Positions 1-6,622 are shown, counted from the first letter of the stretch. The stretch: DNA of 10,796 nt from Bacteroidota bacterium (GCA_030695265.1 JAUYTA010000484.1:1-10796), one strand, 5' to 3'. Notes: generated by a model not told the origin, from the sequence alone. Numbers and translations: made by a program.

Positions 1-750
1 CCGGTAATTGCGGTAAATAATCCTGAAACCAAGGCCATGAAAATTGGTACGGTCGGAGAGGTTTTGAGCAATGTGCAGTTGAAATTTGCCGACGATGGCG
101 AAATCCTTTGCAAAGGGCCCGGTGTAATGAAAGGTTACTACAAAGAGCCTGAACTGACTGCGGAAGTGATTGATGAGGAAGGATGGTTCCATACCGGCGA
201 TATCGGGATTCTGGAAGATGGGAAATATCTGAAGATTACCGACCGTAAAAAGGAAATGTTCAAGCTTTCAGGAGGGAAATATATTGCACCGCAAATGATT
301 GAAAATAAGCTAAAAGCTTCGTTTTTTATTGAACAGATTATGGTGATCGGGGCAGGCGAGAAATTTGCCAGTGCATTGATTTCTCCCAATTTTAGTTATT
401 TGCACGAATGGTGCAGTCACCGGAAAATACTGTTTCAGGACAATGAAGAGTTGATACAAAATACTGAAGTACTTGCCCAGCTTCAGAAAGAAGTGGTAGC
501 CATCAACAAAACTTTGGGCGAACACGAAGAAATTGAACGGTTCAGGCTGGTGAGTGACGAGTGGACCCCGCAAACCGGCGAGTTGTCGCCAACTTTAAAG
601 CTGAAAAGAAATTACGTTGCGGCGAAATACAAAACGATCATCGACGAGATTTATTCAGTAGCGAAAGAACAGCCGGGAGGAAGGTTCAGGCTGCCAAAAA
701 TCAAATTGAATTTCGATATTAACGAGTTTATCAAGAGGTTGAAGCTGTAA
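1..750 (+). CDS. AMP-forming long-chain acyl-CoA synthetase, C-terminal part (5' end outside window)
   Basis: The reading frame is open from base 1, so the gene begins upstream; 249 residues are visible. This family activates fatty acids with ATP to acyl-AMP and then to acyl-CoA at the inner face of the membrane. Numbering the first codon as 1, GWFHTGDIG (61-69) is the adenylate-forming core motif. DRKKE starting at residue 81, followed by FKLSGGKYIAP, is the hinge and start of the mobile C-terminal domain. SPTLKLKR (197-204) carries the lysine expected to catalyse adenylation, probably K200. The LSGGKYIAPQMIEN form is typical of the long-chain (FadD15/ACSL-like) branch rather than acetyl-CoA synthetase. 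All C-terminal motifs are intact and the stop is clean. A hairpin lies 14 bases after the stop. The exact chain-length preference cannot be read from this fragment. Confidence 0.93.
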   Translation, partial: PVIAVNNPETKAMKIGTVGEVLSNVQLKFADDGEILCKGPGVMKGYYKEPELTAEVIDEEGWFHTGDIGILEDGKYLKITDRKKEMFKLSGGKYIAPQMIENKLKASFFIEQIMVIGAGEKFASALISPNFSYLHEWCSHRKILFQDNEELIQNTEVLAQLQKEVVAINKTLGEHEEIERFRLVSDEWTPQTGELSPTLKLKRNYVAAKYKTIIDEIYSVAKEQPGGRFRLPKIKLNFDINEFIKRLKL

Positions 751-763
751 AGGAAGTTCCAGG

Positions 764-812
764 TTTCAGGTTCCAAAATTTCAAGTATGTTTCTGGAATT
801 TGGAACCTGAAA
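764..812. repeat. 14-bp perfect inverted repeat after the acyl-CoA synthetase gene
   Basis: TTTCAGGTTCCAAA (764-777) pairs perfectly with TTTGGAACCTGAAA (799-812) across a 21-base loop. It sits right after the stop codon, so it may end transcription, but only a weak, A-rich tail (TTATTAAAG) follows, so it is not a textbook terminator. The arms are built from the same words (GAACCTGAAA, CAGGTTCC) that recur in other spacers of this window. Confidence 0.7.
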
Positions 813-856
813 TTATTAAAGTTTTCAGCAAGTGAAAATTTTGATTTGTTTTTCTA

Positions 857-864
857 TAAATTTG
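857..864 (+). promoter_or_regulatory. -7 box TAAATTTG for the solitary antitoxin-like gene
   Basis: Exact match to the Bacteroidota TAnnTTTG -7 element, 21 bases before the ATG at 885. No good TTTG -33 element is seen at the usual spacing. Its position excludes a start at the upstream TTG at 846, which would precede transcription. Confidence 0.55.
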
Positions 865-884
865 GATACAAAAAAAACAAAAAA

Positions 885-1184
885 ATGTCTACAGCTGAAT
901 TAAATGGAATAAAACTTGATTTGATCGCTTGGATTAATCAACTTTCAGATTCCGATCTTATTTATTTTCTTGATGGATTAAGAGTTTCAAGAGACAAAAA
1001 AGATTGGTGGGAGGAACTCCCAACTAGGCAAAAAAAACAAATACTTGCAGGTTTAAAAGATGCTGAAGAGGGTAAGGTAATGGACTCGCAGACATTCTGG
1101 AGAAAATTGCGCACCGGCTCTTTAGCATCGTCAAAAAACAATCAAAATATCAGAGGGACTGTAAAGCATAAACCTCAACTATAA
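885..1184 (+). CDS. Small antitoxin-like protein (addiction-module type), no partner toxin
   Basis: The 99-residue product starts at ATG 885, preceded by an A-rich leader and a -7 box; an in-frame TTG at 846 lies upstream of that box and is not used here. The protein has the pattern of small Bacteroidota addiction-module proteins: an N-terminal helix (ELNGIKLDLIAWINQLSDSDL), a central WWEELPTRQKKQI, then the signature GLKDAEEGKVMDSQTFW ending near residue 68. Such proteins usually sit directly before a RelE/ParE-type toxin. Here no toxin frame follows; a terminator begins 27 bases after the stop. The last roughly 25 residues (from RTGSLASS) run on past where the family normally ends and look low-complexity and basic, consistent with a frameshifted or eroded end. 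Assignment as an antitoxin is from pattern recognition and is not proven. Confidence 0.6.
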   Translation: MSTAELNGIKLDLIAWINQLSDSDLIYFLDGLRVSRDKKDWWEELPTRQKKQILAGLKDAEEGKVMDSQTFWRKLRTGSLASSKNNQNIRGTVKHKPQL

Positions 1185-1211
1185 CATCAGTAACAGTCCA
1201 TTAATCGTTTG

Positions 1212-1253
1212 AAACACCCGGAAACAATTCACTAAGTTTTCGGGTGTTTTTGT
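1212..1253 (+). terminator. Rho-independent terminator
   Basis: A 14-pair stem (AAACACCCGGAAAC at 1212-1225 with GTTTTCGGGTGTTT at 1236-1249, one G-U pair) with a 10-base loop is followed by a T-rich tail (TTTTGTT). It closes the transcript of the antitoxin-like gene ending at 1184. Confidence 0.85.
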
Positions 1254-1564
1254 TCTGAAAACAATGCCCATGTCTAACAGGACGGCTATTACTTCTCCCA
1301 TGGCCTGATAATATCACCCATGGCAAGCATTTCTATTAGCATGGCGGCGAAAATCATAACATGACGAGTGGCGACAGAGATTTCAAATACTCCAATTCTG
1401 ATAAGGTTTTCAATAACTGACAGGATTCAAAGAAGTAAAATATAACTGCTTAATATAAGTGAAAGATCAGAAAAATAATTTACATTTGGTGATGGTTAAT
1501 AGTTTGCAATCCGCTATGACGTAAAAGGGATTATATTGACAGGCATTTTTTACCTCTTGTTTTT
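1254..1564. other. Non-coding stretch with phased CATG words
   Basis: No credible gene is seen on either strand in these about 310 bases. Its only obvious structure is the tetramer CATG at 1269, 1299, 1319, 1340 and 1360, twice within the octamer CCCATGGC (1297 and 1317), so spacings are 30, 20, 21 and 20 bases. A possible -7 box TACATTTG lies at 1481-1488. Confidence 0.5.
1481..1488 (+). promoter_or_regulatory. Possible -7 box TACATTTG for the lipoprotein gene at 1565
   Basis: Exact TAnnTTTG match 76 bases before the ATG. The leader would be about 70 nt. No clear -33 element is seen, so this is the weakest of the promoter calls. Confidence 0.3.
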
Positions 1565-2203
1565 ATGAGAACAATTCTATTCATTTTCGTTTCATTCATT
1601 GCATTTTCATGTAAAACGAACTACTATTTAAGTGAACCACTAAACGGTTACCCAAATATTGATTTACAAACCAATTTGCTGGTAGCGAGTAACTTTAATC
1701 TAAAGACTGATACTGCCTATTTTGAGGACTGCCTTGAAGGATTGATATTGAATGTTGAAGCAAAATCAGATGTAAGAATCATTGATGAAATCTTTTTTGT
1801 CAAACGTCCGAATACTGCTATTTTGATGGACTTAAAAGTAAAATACAATGTTGACGGATTACTTCTTCTGACAAAATTGAGAGTACAAAAGAGAAGCTAT
1901 GATGTTGCAAGTAACACTTTTAAGTATATTGATAATAATTTACCAGCTCCCTTTACAGTAATTCACAAACTGAATATACCCTGGACCAATCTGTATGTGA
2001 GAATAATTAGTGAATGGGAATATCATGATTTCACCACGGGCAAGTCGTTTAAGTTTAGTGTCGCAAATGATAAGGTTTATGAATTTGAGAAATATGTTGC
2101 TGATATAGATATTTTTCTGGAAGAACACAATAAGTTGTTTGCTCCAATATTATACCAAAATGGAAAAATTGCAGCATATAGCCTTATTGGACTTGAATAT
2201 TAG
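1565..2203 (+). CDS. Hypothetical lipoprotein, possibly DUF6340-like
   Basis: 212 residues from ATG 1565. The N-terminus (MRTILFIFVSFIAFSC) is a short hydrophobic signal ending in a cysteine at residue 16, compatible with signal peptidase II processing although the lipobox AFSC is loose (A at -3). The mature part is mixed alpha/beta, with a central YNVDGLLLLTKLRV segment and then alternating aromatic strands (WTNLYVRIISEWEYHD). The layout of a lipid-anchored N-terminus followed by 'D-G-LLLL' and 'V-ISEWEYHD' segments recalls the Bacteroidota lipoprotein family DUF6340, but I cannot confirm it. No catalytic motif is seen. The gene is noticeably more AT-rich than yebC next to it, suggesting accessory DNA. 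It stands alone, 90 bases before yebC, which has its own promoter. Likely location is the outer or inner membrane, facing the periplasm; function unknown. Confidence 0.75.
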   Translation: MRTILFIFVSFIAFSCKTNYYLSEPLNGYPNIDLQTNLLVASNFNLKTDTAYFEDCLEGLILNVEAKSDVRIIDEIFFVKRPNTAILMDLKVKYNVDGLLLLTKLRVQKRSYDVASNTFKYIDNNLPAPFTVIHKLNIPWTNLYVRIISEWEYHDFTTGKSFKFSVANDKVYEFEKYVADIDIFLEEHNKLFAPILYQNGKIAAYSLIGLEY

Positions 2204-2257
2204 CGGATTAGAAAATAAATCACCCGATGGAATACCTTTTTTATAAGATCAATGCAT

Positions 2258-2265
2258 TAACTTTG
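2258..2265 (+). promoter_or_regulatory. -7 box TAACTTTG for yebC
   Basis: Exact TAnnTTTG element 28 bases before the yebC ATG, with a T-run (CTTTTTTAT around 2236-2244) at about the -33 distance. Predicted transcript start is near 2272, giving a leader of about 20 nt. Confidence 0.6.
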
Positions 2266-2293
2266 TCCAAATAGTAATATAATACAAATAAGT

Positions 2294-3034
2294 ATGTCGG
2301 GACACAGTAAATGGTCAACCATTAAACGCAAAAAAGGAGGCATCGATTCGAAACGATCCAAAGTGTTCTCCAAAATAGTGAAAGAAATTACCGTTGCAGT
2401 AAAGGAAGGCGGCACCGATCCTGACAGCAATCCACGCCTCAGGGTAGCCATTGCGAATGCCAAAGGGGTAAGTATGCCAAAGGACAATATCAATCGTGCC
2501 ATCAGTAAAGGAACGGATAAAGATTCGGCTTCATTTATCGAATGCACATTTGAAGGTTATGCCAATGGCGGTGTGGCTGTTTTTCTCGAAGCCACAACCG
2601 ATAACCAGCAACGAACGATTGCGAACGTCCGGAGTTATTTCAATAAGAACAACGGCAACCTTGGTACCAATGGTTCATTGAGTTTTATATTCGACCGAAA
2701 AGGGATTTTTACCATTCCGCAAGGTACGCTCGATGCCGATGATTTTGAAATGGAAATGATAGAAGCAGGCGCCGAAGATATGCAGTTGGAAGATGGCTAT
2801 CTTACCGTTACCACCGCCATGGAAAACTTTGGTTCGATGATGAAAAAGCTGGAAGCGCTGAACATCGAACCGGAAAGCGCCGGATTACAGCGTATCCCGA
2901 AAGAAACCACAACACTCGATCTTGAAAGTGCCCGGAAAGCAATGAAACTCATCGATTTGTTTGAAGAAGATGACGATATACAAGCCGTTTATCACAATCT
3001 TGAAATGACAGATGAGCTGATGGAAACGCTTTAG
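2294..3034 (+). CDS. yebC: YebC/PmpR family regulator
   Basis: 246 residues, full family length. The N-terminus MSGHSKWSTIKRKKGGIDSK is the family hallmark and fixes the start at ATG 2294. It is followed by KVFSKIVKEITVAVKEGG, NPRLRVAIANAKGVSMPKDNI (residues about 47-67), FEGYANGGVAVFLEATTDN and the C-terminal two lobes. The fold is a three-domain cleft structure known from several crystal structures. Family members were first described as DNA-binding transcriptional regulators (PmpR type). More recent work on YebC-like proteins links them to relief of ribosome stalling at proline runs; which role applies here cannot be told from the sequence. The acidic C-terminus (DLFEEDDDIQAVYHNLEMTDELMETL) is usual for the family. 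It is a single gene with its own promoter and no visible terminator before the toxin-antitoxin pair. Confidence 0.96.
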   Translation: MSGHSKWSTIKRKKGGIDSKRSKVFSKIVKEITVAVKEGGTDPDSNPRLRVAIANAKGVSMPKDNINRAISKGTDKDSASFIECTFEGYANGGVAVFLEATTDNQQRTIANVRSYFNKNNGNLGTNGSLSFIFDRKGIFTIPQGTLDADDFEMEMIEAGAEDMQLEDGYLTVTTAMENFGSMMKKLEALNIEPESAGLQRIPKETTTLDLESARKAMKLIDLFEEDDDIQAVYHNLEMTDELMETL

Positions 3035-3116
3035 ATCATTCAGTAAAACAAGTGAAAATAGACAGTTGCCAATCACGAACAAATGGATCTGAAGAATCGA
3101 ATATCAGAAAATTGAT

Positions 3117-3124
3117 TAAATTTG
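3117..3124 (+). promoter_or_regulatory. -7 box TAAATTTG for the DUF433/DUF5615 operon
   Basis: Exact TAnnTTTG match 18 bases before the ATG at 3143. It overlaps the in-frame TTG at 3122, which therefore cannot be the start codon if this is the promoter. No clear -33 element. Confidence 0.5.
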
Positions 3125-3142
3125 AAAATTAATTCGAACAAA

Positions 3143-3376
3143 ATGGAAGGGCGAGTAATAAATGTTGATCCCGATATTTTAGGCGGTACGCCTGTATTTT
3201 TTGGAACAAGGGTCCCAATAAAAAATCTTTTTGATTATCTGGAAACAGGGGATACCATCGAAATCTTTCTTGAAGATTTTGAAGGCGTAAGCAAGAATCA
3301 GGTGGTAAGAGTTCTCGAAATGTCTCAAAAATTAATTGAAACCTCAACCAACATTCTACATGAAAATATTGCTTGA
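3143..3376 (+). CDS. DUF433 family antitoxin
   Basis: 77 residues from ATG 3143, chosen over an upstream TTG that lies in the -7 box. The protein shows the DUF433 pattern: a short N-terminal strand (GRVINVDPDIL), the signature GGTPVFFGTRVPIKNLFDYLETGDT (residues about 14-38), then a helix-turn-helix-like IEIFLEDFEGVSKNQVVRVLEMSQ. Family members are small winged-helix-like DNA-binding antitoxins commonly encoded directly before DUF5615 PIN-like nucleases. Here the partner starts inside this gene, overlapping by 17 bases, so the two are almost certainly translated as a coupled pair. Antitoxins of such modules usually bind the toxin and repress their own promoter; the short leader between the -7 box and ATG would suit that. 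Gene and partner both look intact. Confidence 0.88.
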   Translation: MEGRVINVDPDILGGTPVFFGTRVPIKNLFDYLETGDTIEIFLEDFEGVSKNQVVRVLEMSQKLIETSTNILHENIA

Positions 3377-3683
3377 CGAGTGTGTTACCAAGCGTTTAAA
3401 AGATCATTTGAAAGAATATGAAGTCCTGACAGTCATGGAATTGGACCTGAGTGGGATAAAAAATGGAAAGTTAATGACTTTTTGCGTTGAGAATAATTTT
3501 GACATCTTGCTTACCATTGACAAGAACTTAATGTTTCAACAAAACCTTGATCAATATCCTGTAACCGTTGTCGTATTCAACTGTCGGACCAGTAAAATTG
3601 AAGAACTCGTCACTTTTTTACCTTCATTCAAATCACAGATTAACAACTTTCAGAAACAAAAGGCCTATTTCATCGATAAATGA
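3360..3683 (+). CDS. DUF5615 family PIN-like toxin
   Basis: 107 residues from ATG 3360, in the overlap with the DUF433 gene. The start MKILLDECV places the first acidic pair (D6, E7) at the end of strand one, as in PIN-like nucleases. Then come EYEVLTVMELDLSGIKNGKLM and the second signature FDILLTIDKNLMFQQNL (D48, D54, Q60-Q61-N62), typical of the DUF5615 branch with KNGxL and T(V/I)DxNLxxQQN. The domain is predicted to be a metal-dependent RNase; the specific RNA target is unknown. The acidic residues and overall length look complete, so the toxin is probably active. The gene ends 30 bases before a strong hairpin shared with the convergent helicase gene. Confidence 0.88.
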   Translation: MKILLDECVTKRLKDHLKEYEVLTVMELDLSGIKNGKLMTFCVENNFDILLTIDKNLMFQQNLDQYPVTVVVFNCRTSKIEELVTFLPSFKSQINNFQKQKAYFIDK

Positions 3684-3713
3684 GGAGAACTTTTTAAAGG
3701 AGCAACATCAACA

Positions 3714-3756
3714 AAAATCCCCATTTCAAGTTAAGCTAACCTGAAATGGGGATTTT
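3714..3756. terminator. Bidirectional terminator between the toxin and helicase genes
   Basis: A 15-pair perfect outer stem (AAAATCCCCATTTCA at 3714-3728 with TGAAATGGGGATTTT at 3742-3756) continues after one mismatch into GTTA/TAAC around an AGC loop. Plus-strand reading gives a T-rich end after GGGG, and minus-strand reading gives GGGGATTTTTGTT, so it can stop both convergent transcripts. Confidence 0.9.
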
Positions 3757-3769
3757 AAATTATGGATCA

Positions 3770-3860
3770 GTTCAAAGTTCCCAATGAATTTAAGATTAAT
3801 TGAAAATGGATAATTAATCCTTCACAAAATTTAAATCTTGAACCTTGAACTTTAAACTTC
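3770..3860. repeat. Wordy spacer repeat with 8-bp inverted repeat
   Basis: This spacer is made of the words GTTCAAAGTTCC, TTTAAGATTAATTGAAAATGG and CTTGAACCTTGAACTTTAAAC. It contains GATTAATT (3794-3801) inverted as AATTAATC (3812-3819). The same vocabulary recurs at 764-812 and 9971-10003. No gene is seen. Confidence 0.5.
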
Positions 3861-5663
3861 TTAGTTTCTTCTACGTCTTGGACGATCGCCTCTGTCGCCA
3901 CCTCTGTCGCTGAATGCTGGTTCTCTGCGGCCTTCGCGACGTCCGCCGGCAAAACCGCCACCGCCATTGTAGCCGCCGCCACCTTCTCTGCGGAATGATC
4001 CGCTTTCGCGTGGTTGCATGTCGGCAGTCGATTCAACCTTGCCGATATTGATGACATGGCCTTCAATTACTTCGTTGTTCATCGCATTTACAAGATCCTT
4101 TTCGAAACTGCTGTCAATTTCAAAAAAGGAGAATTTGCGCTGAATATCAATTTTTCCGATTTCAACGTTCCTGCGGTTTGAATATTGGTTGATCAGCCCG
4201 ATCAATCCTGATGCGTTCAGGTTTTGTTTTTTTCCGGCGTTGATAAACAGTTTGGTGAAATTCATACGATCGCCACCTCTGTCTCCACCACGGTCGCTTC
4301 CGCGGTCGTTGCGCTGGAAAGAATCGCGCAGGCCTTCAGCTCTCACATTCAGGTCGCGTGAATTTTTGTAATAATCAAGCAATTGGTTGAATTCGAGCGA
4401 TACGAAATGTTTAACGATGTCGTCATGGCTCATTCCCTCAAATTTTTCAAGAATCTGCGGAAGGTATTTGTCAATTTGAGTTTCGTTGATTTCAACTTTC
4501 TGTACACGGTCAATCAGGTGAAACAATTGTTTTTCACAGATTTCGTCTCCGCCCGGAACCATTTTCCGTTCGAATTTCTTCCGTGCAATTTTTTCGATTT
4601 GTTTCAAACGGCCTGTTTCTTTCAGGTTAATAATTGAAACAGAGATGCCGCTTTTGCCAGCTCTTCCGGTACGTCCGCTGCGGTGAATATACACCTCATG
4701 ATCGTCAGGCAAAGAGTAATTGATTACGTGGGTCAGTTCAGTTACATCCAGTCCGCGGGCAGCCACATCGGTAGCAACCAGCATTTGCAATTGTTTTCCA
4801 CGGAAACGGGCCATTACCTGGTCGCGTTGTGCCTGCGAAAGATCGCCATGCAAAGCATCGGCATTGTATCCGTCGGCCATAAATTGTTCGGCCACATCAC
4901 GGGTTTCCATTCTGGTGCGGCAGAAAACAATCGCGTAGCAGTCGGGATAATTATCAGCAATACGTTTTAATGTTTCGTATTTATCTTTGGCCTGAACCAT
5001 GTAATAATGGTGCTCAACGTTTTCGGCGCCTGCATTTCTTTTTCCTACTGAAATTTCAATTGCATCTTTAAGATAATTGGATTTCATGGAGGCAATTTCG
5101 GTTGGCATGGTAGCCGAGAACAGCAGTGTTTGTTTTTCTTTTGGAGTGGTTGACAAAATGGCGTCCAGTTCTTCTTTGAAACCCATTGTCAGCATTTCGT
5201 CGGCTTCGTCAAGAATCATCCAGCGAATTGCAGAGATGTTCAGCATTTTACGGCGGATCAAATCATGCACACGTCCGGGAGTACCAACTACAACTTGTCC
5301 ACCGGCTCTCAGTTCTCTGATTTGTTTGGTAATGTCGGCGCCACCATACACCGGAATTGTTTTGAACCCTGGAATGTATTTCGAGTATTTATCCATGTCG
5401 CGGGTGATCTGCAGACACAACTCACGGGTTGGACACAAGATCAACGTCTGAACCTCTTTGATTTGCATTGAGGTATTGTTGATAACCGGGAGTCCGAATG
5501 CGGCGGTTTTGCCGGTTCCGGTTTGGGCCAAAGCCACTAAATCACTGGTTGATGAAATCAGGTGCGAGATAGTTTGCTCCTGAATAGGCGTAGGATTTTC
5601 GAATCCCATTTCAGCGATCGCCTTTAAGATTTCCGGCTTTAGGCCAGTTTCTTCAAATGTCAT
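3861..5663 (-). CDS. deaD: DEAD-box ATP-dependent RNA helicase with DbpA-type RNA-binding domain
   Basis: 600 residues from the ATG at 5663-5661, preceded by AAAAGGA; an in-frame TTG at 5693 lacks such support. All helicase motifs are present: Q motif (FENPTPIQ, 21-28), Walker A AQTGTGKT (46-53), PTREL (78-82), TPGR (128-131), DEAD (152-155), SAT (183-185), ARGLD (302-306) and HRSGRTGRAG (327-336). A linker with RGGDRGGDR repeats (about 454-466) leads to a DbpA-type RNA-binding domain (about 468-545, MNFTKLFINAGKKQN...), then a Gly/Arg-rich tail ending PRRRRN. This is the CsdA/DeaD layout: RNA unwinding in ribosome assembly, mRNA turnover and cold growth. It is a single gene with its own promoter and a leader of over 100 nt, as is common for cold-regulated helicases. 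It converges on the toxin-antitoxin operon. The family name is sure; the exact paralogue is not. Confidence 0.95.
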   Translation of the reverse strand: MTFEETGLKPEILKAIAEMGFENPTPIQEQTISHLISSTSDLVALAQTGTGKTAAFGLPVINNTSMQIKEVQTLILCPTRELCLQITRDMDKYSKYIPGFKTIPVYGGADITKQIRELRAGGQVVVGTPGRVHDLIRRKMLNISAIRWMILDEADEMLTMGFKEELDAILSTTPKEKQTLLFSATMPTEIASMKSNYLKDAIEISVGKRNAGAENVEHHYYMVQAKDKYETLKRIADNYPDCYAIVFCRTRMETRDVAEQFMADGYNADALHGDLSQAQRDQVMARFRGKQLQMLVATDVAARGLDVTELTHVINYSLPDDHEVYIHRSGRTGRAGKSGISVSIINLKETGRLKQIEKIARKKFERKMVPGGDEICEKQLFHLIDRVQKVEINETQIDKYLPQILEKFEGMSHDDIVKHFVSLEFNQLLDYYKNSRDLNVRAEGLRDSFQRNDRGSDRGGDRGGDRMNFTKLFINAGKKQNLNASGLIGLINQYSNRRNVEIGKIDIQRKFSFFEIDSSFEKDLVNAMNNEVIEGHVINIGKVESTADMQPRESGSFRREGGGGYNGGGGFAGGRREGRREPAFSDRGGDRGDRPRRRRN

Positions 5664-5792
5664 ATTAATTCCTTTTAAATTGTGAATCAGCAAAACGCTG
5701 ACCCTGTTAATGGAAGGAGACAGTTAGATGCTCCTGCCCTAAACCAGGCAAAAAGGAAATTAACCGACCCCTAAAATCTGGGCGCAAAGGTA
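5664..5792 (-). promoter_or_regulatory. Promoter (-7 box 5785-5792) and long leader of the helicase gene
   Basis: On the minus strand TACCTTTG (5792-5785) matches TAnnTTTG exactly. Transcription should begin near 5778, leaving a leader of about 115 nt. The leader contains a short GCC/GGC hairpin (around 5736-5750) but no riboswitch or RNA family I can name. Confidence 0.5.
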
Positions 5793-6026
5793 ATTTAATT
5801 TTCTAAACGAAAGTAGTTTGGTTTTTAAACTCCTGAATATTAGCCCGACTTAACACAAAGACAACATTGAATTATAGCTTGATTGGTTTTTGTCGGCAAT
5901 CCCAGACCGAGAAGTAATTGGACAAATATAATGTCGTATATCAAAAAAAGAATAGAACGCGGATTCCCGCAGATTAAGCGGATAAACGCTGAAAATAATT
6001 TAAACGGATTGAGGACTGATTTTATA

Positions 6027-6042
6027 TTCATGCAAGCATGAA
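6027..6042. repeat. Short palindromic hairpin within the repeat element
   Basis: TTCATGC and GCATGAA, 7 perfect pairs with a 2-base loop. Confidence 0.6.
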
Positions 6043-6069
6043 TGATAAGAACATAAGTATCTGAAAATC

Positions 6070-6087
6070 ATTCCGACTTGTCGGAAT
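6070..6087. repeat. Short palindromic hairpin (REP-like) within the repeat element
   Basis: ATTCCGAC and GTCGGAAT, 8 perfect pairs separated by TT. No T-run follows on either strand, so it is not a terminator. Confidence 0.65.
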
Positions 6088-6181
6088 TGAAATCCGTTTT
6101 AAATCCGCTATATCAGCGGAAATCCGCGTCCCATTTTTAATCGTTCAAATTCAATTATACGACATCTAATTGTTCTCATTA

Positions 6182-6214
6182 CTTAATACAATGATTTATT
6201 CAGTAGATATTTCA
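6182..6214 (-). pseudogene. Possible 10-codon stub of a lost toxin gene
   Basis: On the minus strand an ATG overlaps the antitoxin stop codon in an ATGA arrangement (6214-6211), the usual coupling for a downstream toxin. It reads MKYLLNKSLY and then stops at TAA. MKY is a common start of Bacteroidota RelE/ParE toxins, but ten residues are too few to prove homology. The repeat element begins about 17 bases further on. Treat as a hint only. Confidence 0.25.
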
Positions 6215-6448
6215 TAAATGAATCCATTCTTCAATATCTTTATCAGCCTGAATATCTGTCAAAATCTGGCCATTCTTATATTGAAGCTGTCCTTCTTCCA
6301 CCGCACTAATTTGTTCTTCTGACAGTTCATAAATACTTGAATCTGACTCTTCATTGGATATCAAACGGTACATTTCTTCCAATAGTTCACTGTCATCCGA
6401 TTGGTCAATTTTACGGATTAATTTTTTCTTTAATTCTCTTACAGTCAT
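6212..6448 (-). CDS. Antitoxin of the addiction-module type, partner toxin missing
   Basis: 78 residues from ATG 6448. The sequence has two parts: an N-terminal helical segment (MTVRELKKKLIRKIDQSDDSELLEEMYRLI) that would dimerise or contact DNA, and a C-terminal segment (YELSEEQISAVEEGQLQYKNGQILTDIQADKDIEEWI) with the 'LSxEQxxAxEEGxxQxKNGxxLTxxxAxxxIxEWL' pattern typical of Bacteroidota antitoxins paired with RelE/ParE toxins. The toxin should follow on the minus strand, below 6212. Instead there is a short stub and then a non-coding inverted-repeat element, so the gene is an orphan. It has its own promoter with a very short leader and is divergent from the lipoprotein gene at 6649. The coding frame itself is intact. 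Confidence 0.75.
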   Translation of the reverse strand: MTVRELKKKLIRKIDQSDDSELLEEMYRLISNEESDSSIYELSEEQISAVEEGQLQYKNGQILTDIQADKDIEEWIHL

Positions 6449-6463
6449 GTTATTTCGTTTTTA

Positions 6464-6471
6464 CAAACTTA
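6464..6471 (-). promoter_or_regulatory. -7 box TAAGTTTG for the orphan antitoxin
   Basis: Exact TAnnTTTG match on the minus strand, ending 15 bases before the ATG at 6448. A CTTTAT at the -33 distance (about 6492-6497) is a loose match. The transcript would have a leader of only about 9 nt. Confidence 0.5.
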
Positions 6472-6622
6472 GCTAATTTGTGGGTAATCATATAAAGTAT
6501 ATTATCTCGATTTTCATGAATGATTTGTTTTTCAGTCAAAATCATTTTACAACAAAACTAAAGAATCTTCCTGAAAGTCGGTTAATTCTGAAATCGATTT
6601 AAGTATAAAGAAATTGTACACT

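Larger units (their letters stand above)
5931..6165. mobile_element. MITE-like non-coding inverted-repeat element
   Basis: About 235 bp bounded by perfect 10-bp inverted repeats, ATGTCGTATA (5931-5940) and TATACGACAT (6156-6165). Further inside, 5957-5983 and 6103-6129 are inverted copies matching at 23 of 27 bases, rich in GCGGAT/ATCCGC words. The centre holds two tight hairpins, TTCATGC-AA-GCATGAA (6027-6042) and ATTCCGAC-TT-GTCGGAAT (6070-6087). Similarity may extend outward (GGACAA at 5920-5925 against inverted GAACAA near 6172-6177). No transposase or other credible gene is encoded, and no clear target-site duplication is visible. It could be a non-autonomous transposable element or a large structured repeat; copy number would decide. 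Confidence 0.6.

Noticed and set aside
1536..1541. TTGACA resembling an E. coli sigma-70 -35 box
   Set aside because: Bacteroidota primary promoters do not use this element and no matching -10 follows at 17 bases.
5840..6031. 63-residue minus-strand frame with hydrophobic stretches
   Set aside because: It crosses the left arm of the inverted-repeat element and has no domain or promoter; hydrophobicity follows from AT-rich sequence.
5931..6165. CRISPR-like array because of repeated GCGGAT/ATCCGC words
   Set aside because: The copies are inverted, not regularly spaced direct repeats with unique spacers, and no cas genes are present.
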